Positions 1-12,513 of a stretch of 64,000 bases of DNA are shown here, piece after piece (within the stretch, counting starts at the first letter, position 1; every line of letters starts with the position of its first letter). This stretch comes from Saccharothrix syringae. GTDB taxonomy: Bacteria > Actinomycetota > Actinomycetes > Mycobacteriales > Pseudonocardiaceae. Both the position numbers and the translations under genes were made by a program. The notes under the pieces were generated by a model, which made no database searches, had not been told where the DNA came from, and worked only from the letters and a program-made list of their open reading frames with translations. The stretch is taken from the NCBI RefSeq assembly GCF_009498035.1, contig NZ_CP034550.1, positions 6,944,001 through 7,008,000 on the forward strand, written 5' to 3'.

Positions 1-367
1 TGGCCATCGCCACCAGGTCGACGGCCATCTGCGAGTCCATGGCGTCGTAGCGGACGCCGGCCTCGCCGGCGACGACCACCAGCGGCGAGTGGCCGCGCAT
101 GGCCTGGTAGAGCATGCCGATCCCGTTGCCGAGACCGACTCCCGTGTGCAGCTGCACGAGGGCGGGCCCGGCCGTGGCGCGGGCGTAGCCGTCCGCGATG
201 CCGATGGCGACCGTCTCCTGCAACGCCAGCACGTAGTCGAAGTCGGGGTCCTGCTCGACGACGTCCAGCAGACCCTGCTCGACCGTGCCGGGGTTGCCGA
301 ACATCGTCGTCAGCCCATCGGCCCGCAGTTGTTCGAGAAGGGCGTGCTTGCCCTGCCGTTCGGTCAT
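1..367 (-). CDS. Thiamine-diphosphate-dependent enzyme, benzoylformate decarboxylase-like (3' part outside window)
   Basis: Only the first ~122 residues are present; the gene runs off the left edge. The protein begins MTERQGKHALLEQLRADG and carries the N-terminal ThDP-binding (PYR) fold: the GNPGT motif near residue 35 and LQETVAIGIADGYARA near residue 65, whose Glu is the position that activates the cofactor's aminopyrimidine ring. The GNPG form is typical of benzoylformate decarboxylase and relatives rather than acetolactate synthase. It follows the DJ-1/PfpI gene by 28 bp and is probably co-transcribed with it. The substrate cannot be assigned because the C-terminal half is missing; a 2-oxoacid decarboxylase or carboligase is the safest reading. 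Confidence 0.8.
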   Translation of the reverse strand, partial: MTERQGKHALLEQLRADGLTTMFGNPGTVEQGLLDVVEQDPDFDYVLALQETVAIGIADGYARATAGPALVQLHTGVGLGNGIGMLYQAMRGHSPLVVVAGEAGVRYDAMDSQMAVDLVAMA

Positions 368-395
368 TGACCTGCCCTCCACGGGTGTTTTCCGA

Positions 396-1220
396 TTACC
401 AGCCGAATCGACGCAGACCGTTCTCCAGGACCTCCACCAGCTTTTCGCCGGCGAGGAAGGAGTCCGGGGTCGAGCGGGCCGTGATGAACGGGAAGTCGAC
501 GATCACCGAGGTTTCCTTGCCGACGTTGCCGTGGAACTGGCCGTCGGGGCCGGTGGCGTCGCGCAGGATGTACTCCAGCGGGTACGGCGGCGGGCCCATG
601 TTGAACTCGACGCCGACGAAGCCGGTGCCGTCCTTGTAGTCGTACTCCTTGCAGTGGCCCGTGACGTGCTTGCCCCAGATGATCGACTTGCGGTCGTCCC
701 ACTCGCGGGCGAACGCCAGGGCGGCGACGCCGTAGCACTCGCCGACCACCGGCTTGTCGGCCCGGATGAAGGCCAGGATCAGCTCGTGCAGCCGGCCGTT
801 GTTGGCCAGGTCCACGATCGGGCCGGAGCCGCCGACGATGACCAGCGCGTCGTACTCGGCGATGTCCTCGGCCAGCGTGGCGATCTCCCGGTAGTACGCC
901 TCCATGGCGCGCAGCGGGTTCGGCGCGCTGTCGTAGGGGCGCTCGGGGATCCAGTCGGCCAGGCTGATCGGGTTGTCCAGGCGGGACGACTCGTCCAGCT
1001 CCCGGGCCGCGACCGCGACCTCCGGCGTGGTCACCGACCGGCCCAGCGGCGGGTCGACGTAGCCGGGGTCGAGGCTGGGCGGCAGGGCGACGGGCCGCTT
1101 GCCGGTCGGGGTGGCGAACACCGCCGTGTACCCCTGGCGGTCGCAGGCCACCAGGGGCCCGAGCAGCTCCTCACCCCAGTAACCGTATTCGGAAAGGATG
1201 AACAGGATTTTCTTGCTCAC
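396..1220 (-). CDS. DJ-1/PfpI (class I glutamine amidotransferase-like) family protein
   Basis: 274 residues. The Rossmann-like core shows KKILFILSEYGYWGEEL at the N-terminus (a DJ-1 strand plus the conserved Glu), YDALVIVGGSGPIVDL near residue 125, and the nucleophile elbow VGECYGVAALAF near residue 160 with the predicted catalytic Cys. The family includes glyoxalase III/Hsp31-type enzymes, protein deglycases and isonitrile-hydratase-like proteins; length and insertions fit the Hsp31-like branch. A 99-bp gap separates it from glgB and contains a TTGACC on the minus strand, so this gene and the ThDP gene may have their own promoter. The exact substrate is unknown. Confidence 0.85.
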   Translation of the reverse strand: MSKKILFILSEYGYWGEELLGPLVACDRQGYTAVFATPTGKRPVALPPSLDPGYVDPPLGRSVTTPEVAVAARELDESSRLDNPISLADWIPERPYDSAPNPLRAMEAYYREIATLAEDIAEYDALVIVGGSGPIVDLANNGRLHELILAFIRADKPVVGECYGVAALAFAREWDDRKSIIWGKHVTGHCKEYDYKDGTGFVGVEFNMGPPPYPLEYILRDATGPDGQFHGNVGKETSVIVDFPFITARSTPDSFLAGEKLVEVLENGLRRFGW

Positions 1221-1319
1221 ATTTTCTCCCGGTTTCGTGCCGATCGCTTCGGAACCGACAGGTCAATTTTCACCGGTGTGCGGACCACGAACAAGGAATC
1301 GCGGCCGCTGCGGTGCCAT

Positions 1320-3155
1320 TCAGCGAGTTGCGGAATTTTCCGTGTACTCGGCGGAGAACAGCCAGGTCACCGTGGACGCGGGCAGGTCGAGCACGCCGGT
1401 GACGTGCTCGCCGGCCAGGTGGGGGCGCTCGCTGTCGAGCAGGGTGGTCCAGGGACCGCCGACGTCCAGGCGCTGCGGGACGCCGGAGAAGTTGGCCGCG
1501 CACAGCAGCGTGCCGTCCGGGCCGGTGCGGCGGAACGCGACCACGTTCCGCGCGGGATCGCTGGCGTGCCAGGCGAACGCGGCCCGGTCGTCGTCGGTGG
1601 CGTGCAGCGCGGGGGTGCGCCGGTAGACGTGGTTGAGCCTGCGCACGAGGTCGCGGATGCCCTGGTGCGGCGGGCTGTCGGCCAGCTCCCAGGACAGCGA
1701 GCCGTCGCTGTCCCACTCGGGTGGCTGGCCGAACTCGCCGCCCATGAACAGCAGCTGCTTGCCCGGGTGCGCCCACGTGTACGCCAGCAACGCCCGCAGG
1801 CCCGCCGCGCGCTGCTTGTCGTCACCGGGCATGCGCTGCCACAGCGAGCCCTTGCCGTGCACCACCTCGTCGTGGGACAGCGGCAGCACGTAGCGCTCGT
1901 TCCACGCGTAGTCCAGCGGGAACTCCAGCTCGCCGTGGTGCGCGGCCCGGTGCAGCGGGTCGTGCCCCAGGTAGCCCAGCACGTCGTGCATCCAGCCGAG
2001 GTTCCACTTGAGGTCGAAGCCCAGGCCGTCCGGCGCGGTGACGCCCGGCCAGGCCGTGGACTCCTCCGCGACCACCACCGCGCCGGGTACCTCCCGGTGC
2101 ACGGTGTCGGTCAACTCCCGCAGCAGCGCCACGGCCTCCAGGTTCTCGTTGCCGCCGTGCGCGTTCGGCTCCCACTGCCCCGGTCCGCGCGAGTAGTCCA
2201 GGTAGAGCATGGAGGACACCGCGTCGACCCGCAGGCCGTCCAGGTGGAACTCGGTCAGCCAGTACAGGGCCGAGGAGATCAGGAAGTCGCGGACCGCCGG
2301 CCGGCCGAAGTCGAACACCAGGGTGCCCCAGTCGGGGTGCTCGCCGCGGCGCGGGTCGGGGTGCTCGTAGAGCGGGGTGCCGTCGAAGCGGGCCAGCGCC
2401 CAGTCGTCGCGCGGGAAGTGCGCGGGCACGAAGTCCAGCAGGACGCCGATCCCCCTGCGGTGCAGGTGGTCCACAAGGTAGCGGAAGTCGTCCGGGGTGC
2501 CGAACCGGGCCGTGGGCGCGAAGTAGGAGGTCACCTGGTAGCCCCACGAGCCGCCGAACGGGTGCTCGGTCACGGGCATGAGCTGGACGTGCGTGAAGCC
2601 CAGGTCCACGACGTGGTCGCCCAGCTCGTGCGCCAGCTCGCGGTAGGTCGCCCGGCGCCCGTCCTTCCCGGGCATCCAGGAGCCGAGGTGCACCTCGTAG
2701 ACGCTCATCGGCTCCTTCGCCCAGTCGCGCCGGGCGCGGAAGTCCCCGTCACCCCAGCGGTACTCGGACCGGAACACCACCGAGGCGTTCTCCGGCGGGC
2801 ACTGGGTCGCCCCGGCCACCGGGTCGGCCTTCTCCCGCCAGCGCCCGTCGGCGCCGAGCACCGCGTAGCGGTAGCGGTGCCCGGTCCGCGCCTCCGGGAC
2901 GAACAGCTCCCACACCCCGCCGTCGCGGCGGCGCATGACGTGCGCGGCGCCGTCCCAGCCGTTGAAGTCGCCGCGCACCCGGACCTCGCGGGCCGCCGGG
3001 GCGAGCACGGCGAACGACACACCGCCCCCCGGTTCGACCCGGGCGCCCAGCACCTCCCAGAGCCTGCGGTGCCTCCCCTCGGCGATGAGCCGCACGTCGT
3101 GGTCGGTCAGCACGTGGTCGGTCGGCACGTGGTCGGTCACTGCCATCCCGGTCAC
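1320..3155 (-). CDS. glgB: 1,4-alpha-glucan branching enzyme (GlgB), short form
   Basis: 611 residues from GTG 3155, which overlaps the maltokinase stop (GTGA) and has GGAGG 4 bp upstream; ATG 3146 is the alternative. It introduces alpha-1,6 branches into the linear glucan made by GlgE. A CBM48-like module (GDFNGWDG near residue 70) precedes a GH13 barrel with WGYQVTSYFAPTARFG, the nucleophile region DGLRVDAVSSMLYLDYSR, the acid/base region VVAEESTAWPGV and LPLSHDEVVHGKGSL. Branching enzymes of ~730 residues carry two N-terminal beta domains; this one lacks the first. DYSR and HDEVVHGK argue for GlgB and against trehalohydrolase TreZ. Last gene of the GlgE set. Confidence 0.95.
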   Translation of the reverse strand: MTGMAVTDHVPTDHVLTDHDVRLIAEGRHRRLWEVLGARVEPGGGVSFAVLAPAAREVRVRGDFNGWDGAAHVMRRRDGGVWELFVPEARTGHRYRYAVLGADGRWREKADPVAGATQCPPENASVVFRSEYRWGDGDFRARRDWAKEPMSVYEVHLGSWMPGKDGRRATYRELAHELGDHVVDLGFTHVQLMPVTEHPFGGSWGYQVTSYFAPTARFGTPDDFRYLVDHLHRRGIGVLLDFVPAHFPRDDWALARFDGTPLYEHPDPRRGEHPDWGTLVFDFGRPAVRDFLISSALYWLTEFHLDGLRVDAVSSMLYLDYSRGPGQWEPNAHGGNENLEAVALLRELTDTVHREVPGAVVVAEESTAWPGVTAPDGLGFDLKWNLGWMHDVLGYLGHDPLHRAAHHGELEFPLDYAWNERYVLPLSHDEVVHGKGSLWQRMPGDDKQRAAGLRALLAYTWAHPGKQLLFMGGEFGQPPEWDSDGSLSWELADSPPHQGIRDLVRRLNHVYRRTPALHATDDDRAAFAWHASDPARNVVAFRRTGPDGTLLCAANFSGVPQRLDVGGPWTTLLDSERPHLAGEHVTGVLDLPASTVTWLFSAEYTENSATR

Positions 3156-4401
3156 CCCGCCTCCTCCGCGGCGGCCACGAACCCCTCGATCGCGCGCAGC
3201 GGGACGGTCACCCAGTCCGGGCGGTTGCGGGTCTCGTAGCCGACCTCGTAGATCGCCTTGTCCAGCTGGTGGGCGAGCAGCAGCGCGGGGTCCGGTGCCC
3301 GGCCGGCGCGCTCGGCGTAGCCCGCCAGGAACTCCCGCTCCGCGGCCCGCACCCAGTCCCGGTCGGGCGTGCGGTTGGCCGCGTAGTCCAGCGACCGCAG
3401 CACGCCCGCCACGTCGCGCAGCGGCGAGTCCCACCGCGCGCGCTCCGGGATCGGCGCGCCCGGCTCGCCCTCGAAGTCGATCAGCAGCCAGCCGCGGTCC
3501 GCGGCCAGGACCTGGCCCAGGTGCAGGTCGCCGTGCACGCGCTGGCGCGGCGAACCGGGCAGGGCCGCCCGGCAGGCGCCCACCAGCAGGCGCGTGAGCC
3601 GGTCGGCGTGCCGGGCCAGCGCGGGCGCCTCGGCGGCGGTCCGGGCCAGCCGGTCGAGCATGCCGTCCACCAGCGCGGACAGGTCGGCGCGGGTCAGCGG
3701 CGTGCTGCCGAACGCGTCGGCCAGCGCCGCGTGGGTGGTGGCGACCGCCTCGCCGAGCGAGCGCAGCCGCCCGGTGAACCCGGGCGTGCCGGCCAGGTCC
3801 CAGCCCGACACCGCGCCCGCCGCGTACCCCTGCACCACGGCCAGGGTCGACGTGCCGTCGTCCACCACGCCGTGCAGCCGCGGGACCGTCGGGGTCGGGC
3901 CGAGCGCCCGCGACACCGCGACCTCCGGGTTCTCCCCCGGGAAGAGCCGCCGGAAGAACTTGAGGATGTACCGGTCGCCGAACACCACCGAGGTGTTCGA
4001 CTGCTCCCCGGTGACCCGCCGGGCCGGTGCCGCGGGCTCGACGGGCGCCGCCGCGGTGAACCGGACGCCGTCCCGCTCGGCGCCGGCCGCGACGAGCGCG
4101 AGCACGTGCGCCATCAGGTCCGGGACGTCGGTGGCGTCCACCGCCCACAGGCCGCCGAGGTCGGTGATCGCGTCCGGCGCGGGCTCGGCGCGCAGCCCGA
4201 GCGGGAGCTGGTAGCGGTGCGGCCCCGGCTCGCCGACCAGGTGCACGTCGACGAGCGCGACCAGGCAGCCGTGCCCGAGGTCCGCGACCCGCGCGACCTC
4301 CACCCGCTCCACCGGCCGCCCCTTGGCGGCGAACCAGCGGCGGCGGGGCAGCCAGTCCACCAGCGCCGCCGCGAGCCTCGTGCGGTCCCAGGCCGAGAGC
4401 G

Positions 4402-4405
<4 letters not shown>
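3152..4405 (-). CDS. mak: Maltokinase (Pep2/Mak)
   Basis: 417 residues; the start ATG overlaps the treS stop (ATGA). It phosphorylates maltose to maltose 1-phosphate with ATP, providing the GlgE donor. Features: an N-terminal maltokinase cap ([14 protein letters not shown] near residue 20), the ATP-binding lobe with [17 protein letters not shown] (~165), and an aminoglycoside-phosphotransferase-like active site with [11 protein letters not shown] (~300) and [12 protein letters not shown] (~315) supplying catalytic and metal-binding Asp residues. In some actinobacteria this kinase is fused to TreS; here it is separate. It also overlaps glgB by 4 bp, so the enzymes are likely made in fixed ratio. 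Confidence 0.95.
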
Positions 4406-8195
<3,790 letters not shown>

Positions 8196-8232
8196 GACTG
8201 GTTCCTCCTCGACCACGACTGCGTGGAACGGC

Positions 8233-8913
8233 CTACCGGGCGTCCGGCCCGATCACCCAGTGCTCCCGGACGACCATCTCGTGCAGGTAGCGCTCCTGGA
8301 CGAGCGGGCGCAGCTCCTCCTCCGCGCGCTGGAACTCCGGCGACGCCAGGGCCGCGGCCAGCGCGTCGGTGTCGTCGAACCACAGCTGGTGGGCCGCGTC
8401 GAGGGTGGCCTCACCGATGCCGTAGGCGCCGTCCACCACGTGGTTCTGCAGGTAGCCCCGCAGGCCCGGCACCTCGGCCACCAGCTCGGCGTGCTTGCCC
8501 AGGCTCTGCTCGCGGAACGCGGCCAGCGGCAGGCCCTCGCGGCGCTTGACCAGCCGCACGATCTTCACGCCCTCGGTGCGGGGCGGCTCGACGATCGAGT
8601 GGGCGTCGGTGTCCAACACGAGCGTGCGCCAGAACGCGGCCCACTTCGGCTCGTCCAGCCGCGCGCCCTCCAGGAACTCCGGCGTCTGCAGCGACTCGAT
8701 CTGCTCCTCGGGGCGCAGCCAGATCTCGGCGATGCCGCTCCACAGCGGCTCGGCGCCGTCACCGGGCAGCGCGATGCGGGTGTCGATCTTGTACCGCCGG
8801 ATCTGCGGGATCTTGCTCGCGTACCGGACGGCGTGCTCCTCCAGCCAGTAGCGCTGGAACTCCTCCTCGGTCATGCCGGGCTTGGGGTGGGCGAAGATGA
8901 GCTGGTGGATCAT
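8233..8913 (-). CDS. EthD-like protein with two dimeric alpha-beta barrel domains
   Basis: 226 residues from ATG 8913, preceded by GAGGGAGGAAAC. The sequence splits into two ferredoxin-like halves. The first has [20 protein letters not shown] and [20 protein letters not shown], a close match to EthD domains. The second restarts at [21 protein letters not shown] and contains [20 protein letters not shown]. EthD-type domains occur in aromatic polyketide cyclases, heme/aromatic degradation and the EthB accessory protein; the fusion would give an intramolecular version of the usual dimer. It sits between the muconolactone-isomerase-like gene (17 bp) and glgE (37 bp). Substrate unknown. Confidence 0.8.
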   Translation of the reverse strand: MIHQLIFAHPKPGMTEEEFQRYWLEEHAVRYASKIPQIRRYKIDTRIALPGDGAEPLWSGIAEIWLRPEEQIESLQTPEFLEGARLDEPKWAAFWRTLVLDTDAHSIVEPPRTEGVKIVRLVKRREGLPLAAFREQSLGKHAELVAEVPGLRGYLQNHVVDGAYGIGEATLDAAHQLWFDDTDALAAALASPEFQRAEEELRPLVQERYLHEMVVREHWVIGPDAR

Positions 8914-8930
8914 GGTTTCCTCCCTCGGCT

Positions 8931-9239
8931 TCAGACCTGGTAGCGCTTGAGGACGTCCTCGGCGAACCCGAGGTAGTCGCGCAGCGGCCAGACCTCTTCG
9001 AACTCCAGGTACTCGCGCATCGGCAGCCGGCCCAGCGCGGTGCGGTCCAGCTCCTCGGCGCTGGGCGCGTCGATGATGCCGATGACCCGCTTCTGCGCGG
9101 CCACCTTCCACAGGCCCACGGCGAAGCCCGAGTCCAGGGTCTCCTTGGCGTGGACCGCCTCCTCCTGCTCGATCTCCCACAGCTCGTCGAGCGTGATGCG
9201 GCCCTCGTGGTTCCAGCGCATCTGGACGTAGAACAGCAT
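8931..9239 (-). CDS. Muconolactone delta-isomerase-like protein
   Basis: 102 residues. The sequence opens MLFYVQMRWNHEGRITLDEL and continues with EQEEAVHAKETLDSGFAVG and KRVIGIIDAPSAEELDRTA, matching the muconolactone isomerase family in length (about 95) and in its small ferredoxin-like fold. The true enzyme moves the double bond of muconolactone in beta-ketoadipate catabolism; relatives also occur in polyketide clusters. No catechol-pathway partners are visible, so an isomerase or cyclase role in the neighbouring aromatic pathway is inference. Gap to the upstream gene is 20 bp, so co-transcription is likely. Confidence 0.75.
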   Translation of the reverse strand: MLFYVQMRWNHEGRITLDELWEIEQEEAVHAKETLDSGFAVGLWKVAAQKRVIGIIDAPSAEELDRTALGRLPMREYLEFEEVWPLRDYLGFAEDVLKRYQV

Positions 9240-9259
9240 GGCGTCTGCTCCCGGCGTGG

Positions 9260-10702
9260 TCAGGCGGCGCGCAGCCGCTCGATGATCGGGTGGTCGGTGT
9301 CGAACACGTCCAGGGCGACGTCGAGCGGCGTCTTGCCGTCGTGGCCGACCAGGTCGGTGCGCGCGCCGGCGTCGAGCAGGGTGCGGGCGCACTCGTCGTA
9401 GCCGTGCCACAGGGCGTCGTGCAGCGGCGTGTAGCCGTTGGTGGCGCCCTGGAAGTCCAGGTCCACGCCGGGCGCGGTGACCAGCAGCGCGGTGATCTGC
9501 TCGTGGCCGTTGTAGACGGCCTTGTGCAGCGGGCACGCGCCGAAGGTCGGCTCGGTGGCGTTGACGTCGGCGCCGGCGGCCAGCAGCTCGCGCACGATCT
9601 CCAGGTGCCCGTCGCGGGTGGCCACGAGCAGCGGGGTGTGCAGGTCGTTGAAGCCGTTGCGCACCGGGTAGCGGGCGTCGACCTCGGCGCCGTCGGCCAG
9701 CAGCCGGCGGACGCGCTCGGTGTCGCCGGCGGCGGTGGCGGCCATCAGCTCCTGCTCGGCGATGCGGCGCTCGTCCTCGCCCTCGCGGGCCTTGAGCAGC
9801 TTCTCGGCTTCGAGCAGCTTCTCCTTGCCGAGCGAGTTGACGTTCAGCTCGAACTCGAAGTGCTCCTTCATGGAGAAGCCGTAGTGCGTGCCCAGGTTCA
9901 CGCCGGCGCCCTGGTCGAGCAGGTAGCCCACGACCTCCGGGTGCTTGTACCAGAGGGCGTCCATCAGCGCGGTGTGGCCGGTGGTCGGGGCCACCGCGTC
10001 GACGAACGCGCCCGCCTCGACCAGCGCGCGCACGGTGGCCAGGTCGCCGTTCTGCACCGCCTTGTGCAGCGCCGTGCAGCCCGCGCGGGTGTCCACGCCG
10101 TGGACGTCGGCGCCGCCGGCCAGCAGCGCCTCGACGGTGCCCGCGCGGCCGAGGCCCGCCGCCACCTGGAGCGGGGTCAGCCCGGTGGTCGCCTCGCGGC
10201 GGTTCGGGTCGGCGCCGTCGCGCAGCAGGGTGGCGACCCGCTCGTCGTCACCGGCGCGGACGGCCGCGAGCAGCCGCTGGTCGATGTCGGAGCGGAACAG
10301 CGCGATTTCGGGCGCGGAGTCGAAGAACGCGCGCCACTCGTGGATCAGCTCGTCCTCGCCGACCGTGATGCGCATGGTGAACTCGAACTCCACCGCCATC
10401 CCGGTGTGCTTGTGACCGATTTTCTGGTAATTGAGCACGAAGGCCCGGTCGCCCTCGACCACCAGGTCCCGCTGCTCGAATTCCAGGATTTCGGTGTCGA
10501 GCGTGCGCAACCGGAACGCCTCGACCACGCCGTCCTTGCCGCGCCACGTCCGCAGGTTGGGGATGACGGTGTTGAACTCGTTGCCGGGCAGGTCGAAGAC
10601 GATGTCGTCACCCAGGGCGGCGAGCACGCCGTCGAGGTTGCCGGACTGGACGTCGGCGAACAGCCTGGTCACGATCTCGCGTGTGCGTGCGGTTTCCACC
10701 AC
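9260..10702 (-). CDS. SnoaL-like domain fused to ankyrin repeats
   Basis: 480 residues from GTG 10702, chosen because AAAGGAGAG sits 6 bp upstream; ATG 10738 is in frame but has no ribosome-binding site. Residues ~1-135 form a SnoaL/NTF2-like cone (TREIVTRLFADVQSGNLDGV, GKDGVVEAFRLR, EFEFTMRITVGEDELIHEW). Residues ~140-480 contain about eight ankyrin repeats, e.g. GLTPLQVAAGLGRAGTVEAL, GCTALHKAVQNGDLATVRAL and CPLHKAVYNGHEQITALL, interrupted by a charged helical insert (KEKLLEAEKLLKAREGEDE). SnoaL folds include polyketide cyclases and hydratases; ankyrins bind proteins. The combination suggests an enzyme or ligand-binding domain tethered to a partner. Confidence 0.8.
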   Translation of the reverse strand: MVETARTREIVTRLFADVQSGNLDGVLAALGDDIVFDLPGNEFNTVIPNLRTWRGKDGVVEAFRLRTLDTEILEFEQRDLVVEGDRAFVLNYQKIGHKHTGMAVEFEFTMRITVGEDELIHEWRAFFDSAPEIALFRSDIDQRLLAAVRAGDDERVATLLRDGADPNRREATTGLTPLQVAAGLGRAGTVEALLAGGADVHGVDTRAGCTALHKAVQNGDLATVRALVEAGAFVDAVAPTTGHTALMDALWYKHPEVVGYLLDQGAGVNLGTHYGFSMKEHFEFELNVNSLGKEKLLEAEKLLKAREGEDERRIAEQELMAATAAGDTERVRRLLADGAEVDARYPVRNGFNDLHTPLLVATRDGHLEIVRELLAAGADVNATEPTFGACPLHKAVYNGHEQITALLVTAPGVDLDFQGATNGYTPLHDALWHGYDECARTLLDAGARTDLVGHDGKTPLDVALDVFDTDHPIIERLRAA

Positions 10703-10855
10703 AGCCGGCTCTCCTTTTTCATCGCACGGGCTTGCCATACCGATGAAACCAGCGGGCGGGGCACCGGACAACGTTTCCGACGGCCGCCGCGCGCACTCCC
10801 AGCGGTAAGCTGAATTCCGTGTAGTCGGCGATTCTCCTGAAATGTGCGGACAGCC

Positions 10856-10891
10856 GAACGGACCCGCCGCGGTGCCGCGACGGGTCCGTTC
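10856..10891 (-). terminator. Hairpin downstream of the aldo/keto reductase gene
   Basis: Inverted repeat GAACGGACCCG / CGGGTCCGTTC (11 bp) with a 14-nt loop, 13 bp beyond the stop of the minus-strand aldo/keto reductase. It divides the minus-strand run into two transcription units. The rest of the ~200-bp gap (10703-10855) should hold the promoter of the SnoaL-ankyrin/EthD/glgE unit, but no convincing -35/-10 pair is visible. Confidence 0.6.
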
Positions 10892-10903
10892 TCCGCGATG
10901 GGC

Positions 10904-11986
10904 TCAGGCCCAGGGCAGGGGCGAGTAGCGGGTGTCGGCGACACCCCGCTGCACGGTGGTGCGCCGGTCCTGGATGGACTCCCACTGGACGCCGTACATG
11001 TCGCGCACGGTGATGTCCTGGCGCAGCAGGTCGTGCGGGTAGCCCAGGTCGAACGCCGCCGCCCGCTCCAGGCGCGCGACCTGGTCGTCGGTCAGCGCGA
11101 CGTCGGTGCAGCCGAGGTTGTCGCGCAGCTGCTCGACCTTGGTGGCGCCGAGCAGCGGGATCACCACGCCCGGCCGGGTCCGCACCCAGGCCAGCGCGAC
11201 CTGGGCGGGCGTCCAACCGCCCTCGGCCGCGACCTTGCCGACCTCGACCACGAGGTCGTCGCCGCCCGCCATGCTGTGCTCGCGCGGCTGCACGGTCAGC
11301 CGGCCCTGCCCACCGCCGTTGAGGTACTTGCCGGTGAGCCGCCCCTCGGCCAGCGCGCCCCACGCCAGCACCGGGACGTCGAACTGGCGCGCCATCGGCA
11401 GCAGGTCGCGCTCGGCCGCGCGCTCCAGCAGGTTGTACCGGATCTGCAGGCCCACGAACGGCGACCACCCGCGCAGCTCGGCCAGGGTGTTGGCCTGCGC
11501 CACCTCCCACGCGGGCCAGTTGGACGCGCCGACGTGCAGCACCTTGCCCAGCCGCACCTGGTCGTCCAGGGCGCGCATCAGCTCCGGCACCGGCATCAGC
11601 GTGTCGTGGGCGTGCACCCACAGCAGGTCGATGCGGTCGGTTCGCAGGCGCCGCAGGCTGGCCTCGATGGACGAGACGAGGTTCTTGCGGCTGTTGCCCG
11701 CCGAGTTCACGTCGCCCAGGTCCGTCTGGAGGGTGAACTTCGTGCCGATGACGAACCGGTCGCGGCGGCTGCCGCGCAGCATCTCGCCCAGGTACTCCTC
11801 GGACGTGCCGCCGGTGTAGTGGTCGGCGGTGTCGAGGAAGTTGCCGCCCGCCTCCTCGTAGAGGTCGAGGATGCGCGCGCTGGTGTCCTTCGGCGCACCC
11901 CACCCCCAGTCCTCGCCGAAGGTGACCGTGCCGAGCGCGAGTTCCGAGACCCGCAGCCCGCTGCGGCCAAGCACCGTGTAACGCAT
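10904..11986 (-). CDS. Aldo/keto reductase
   Basis: 360 residues. A TIM-barrel NADPH-dependent oxidoreductase: MRYTVLGRSGLRVSELALG at the start, the catalytic tetrad from GGNFLDTADHYTGGTSEEYL (Asp, Tyr), FVIGTKF (Lys) and IDLLWVHAHD (His), and a C-terminal NADP-binding segment VIPLLGATKVEQLRDNLG. It belongs to the Tas/YhdN-like branch. It lies 24 bp after the VOC gene and is the last gene of the FAD hydroxylase-VOC-reductase operon, ending at a hairpin. A role in reducing a carbonyl on an aromatic or polyketide intermediate is inferred from context. Confidence 0.9.
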   Translation of the reverse strand: MRYTVLGRSGLRVSELALGTVTFGEDWGWGAPKDTSARILDLYEEAGGNFLDTADHYTGGTSEEYLGEMLRGSRRDRFVIGTKFTLQTDLGDVNSAGNSRKNLVSSIEASLRRLRTDRIDLLWVHAHDTLMPVPELMRALDDQVRLGKVLHVGASNWPAWEVAQANTLAELRGWSPFVGLQIRYNLLERAAERDLLPMARQFDVPVLAWGALAEGRLTGKYLNGGGQGRLTVQPREHSMAGGDDLVVEVGKVAAEGGWTPAQVALAWVRTRPGVVIPLLGATKVEQLRDNLGCTDVALTDDQVARLERAAAFDLGYPHDLLRQDITVRDMYGVQWESIQDRRTTVQRGVADTRYSPLPWA

Positions 11987-12010
11987 GGGACCTCCTGTGT
12001 GTGACGTGGT

Positions 12011-12496
12011 CTACCGCTCGGTCGCGATGACGGGGCTGTACTGCTCGTAGAGCTCGATCAGCTCGCCGGCGGGGCCGCGGACGAACGCCACGCGGACCAG
12101 CATCTCCGGGTCGCCGTTGATGGTCACCGTGGTGGGCTCGCCCGACCAGTCGTCGAAGCCGAACGGCCGCGCGCCCTCGGCCAGGCACCGCTCGTAGGCT
12201 CCGTCCACATCGGAGATGGCCAGTCCGATGTGGTGCACCGGCCCGGCCGAGGAGTCGCGGCCGGGCTCGCCGCCGGGGAACAGCTCCAGGTAGGTCTGGC
12301 CCTCCAGCTCGATGTAGACGCCGCGGCCGCTGTAGACGGTCTTGCCGGTCTCGGTGTAGGTCTTGGTCCACTCGTAGGTGCGCGAGAAGCCCAGGGCCTC
12401 GCGGTAGAAGCGGATCGACTCGTCCACGTCCGGGCAGAAGATCGCGACGTGCATGAGGGTCGCGGCGCCGGGCGGGCGGATGGAGACGGGGCTCAT
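12011..12496 (-). CDS. VOC (glyoxalase/extradiol dioxygenase) family protein
   Basis: 161 residues. A two-module vicinal oxygen chelate fold: LMHVAIFCPDVDESIRFYRE in the first module, VYIELEGQTYLELFPGGEP, then PVHHIGLAISDVDGAYERC and AGELIELYEQYSPV in the second. Putative metal ligands are His in LMHVAIF, Glu in TYLELF, His in VHHIGL and Glu in LIELYEQ, as in glyoxalase I. It lies 17 bp after the FAD hydroxylase and 24 bp before the reductase. Ring-cleavage, isomerase or resistance functions are all possible; the family alone does not decide. Confidence 0.85.
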   Translation of the reverse strand: MSPVSIRPPGAATLMHVAIFCPDVDESIRFYREALGFSRTYEWTKTYTETGKTVYSGRGVYIELEGQTYLELFPGGEPGRDSSAGPVHHIGLAISDVDGAYERCLAEGARPFGFDDWSGEPTTVTINGDPEMLVRVAFVRGPAGELIELYEQYSPVIATER

Positions 12497-12513
12497 GGGT
12501 CCTCCAGGGTTGT

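Noticed and set aside
1320..3155. Malto-oligosyltrehalose trehalohydrolase (TreZ) as identity of the first GH13 gene
   Set aside because: DYSR after the nucleophile region and HDEVVHGK are branching-enzyme signatures, and no TreY partner is present.
285..3239. A 984-codon open frame on the plus strand across glgB and the DJ-1 gene
   Set aside because: Arg/Val/Gly/Ala-rich shadow of real minus-strand genes with clear active-site motifs; long antisense frames are routine at this GC content.
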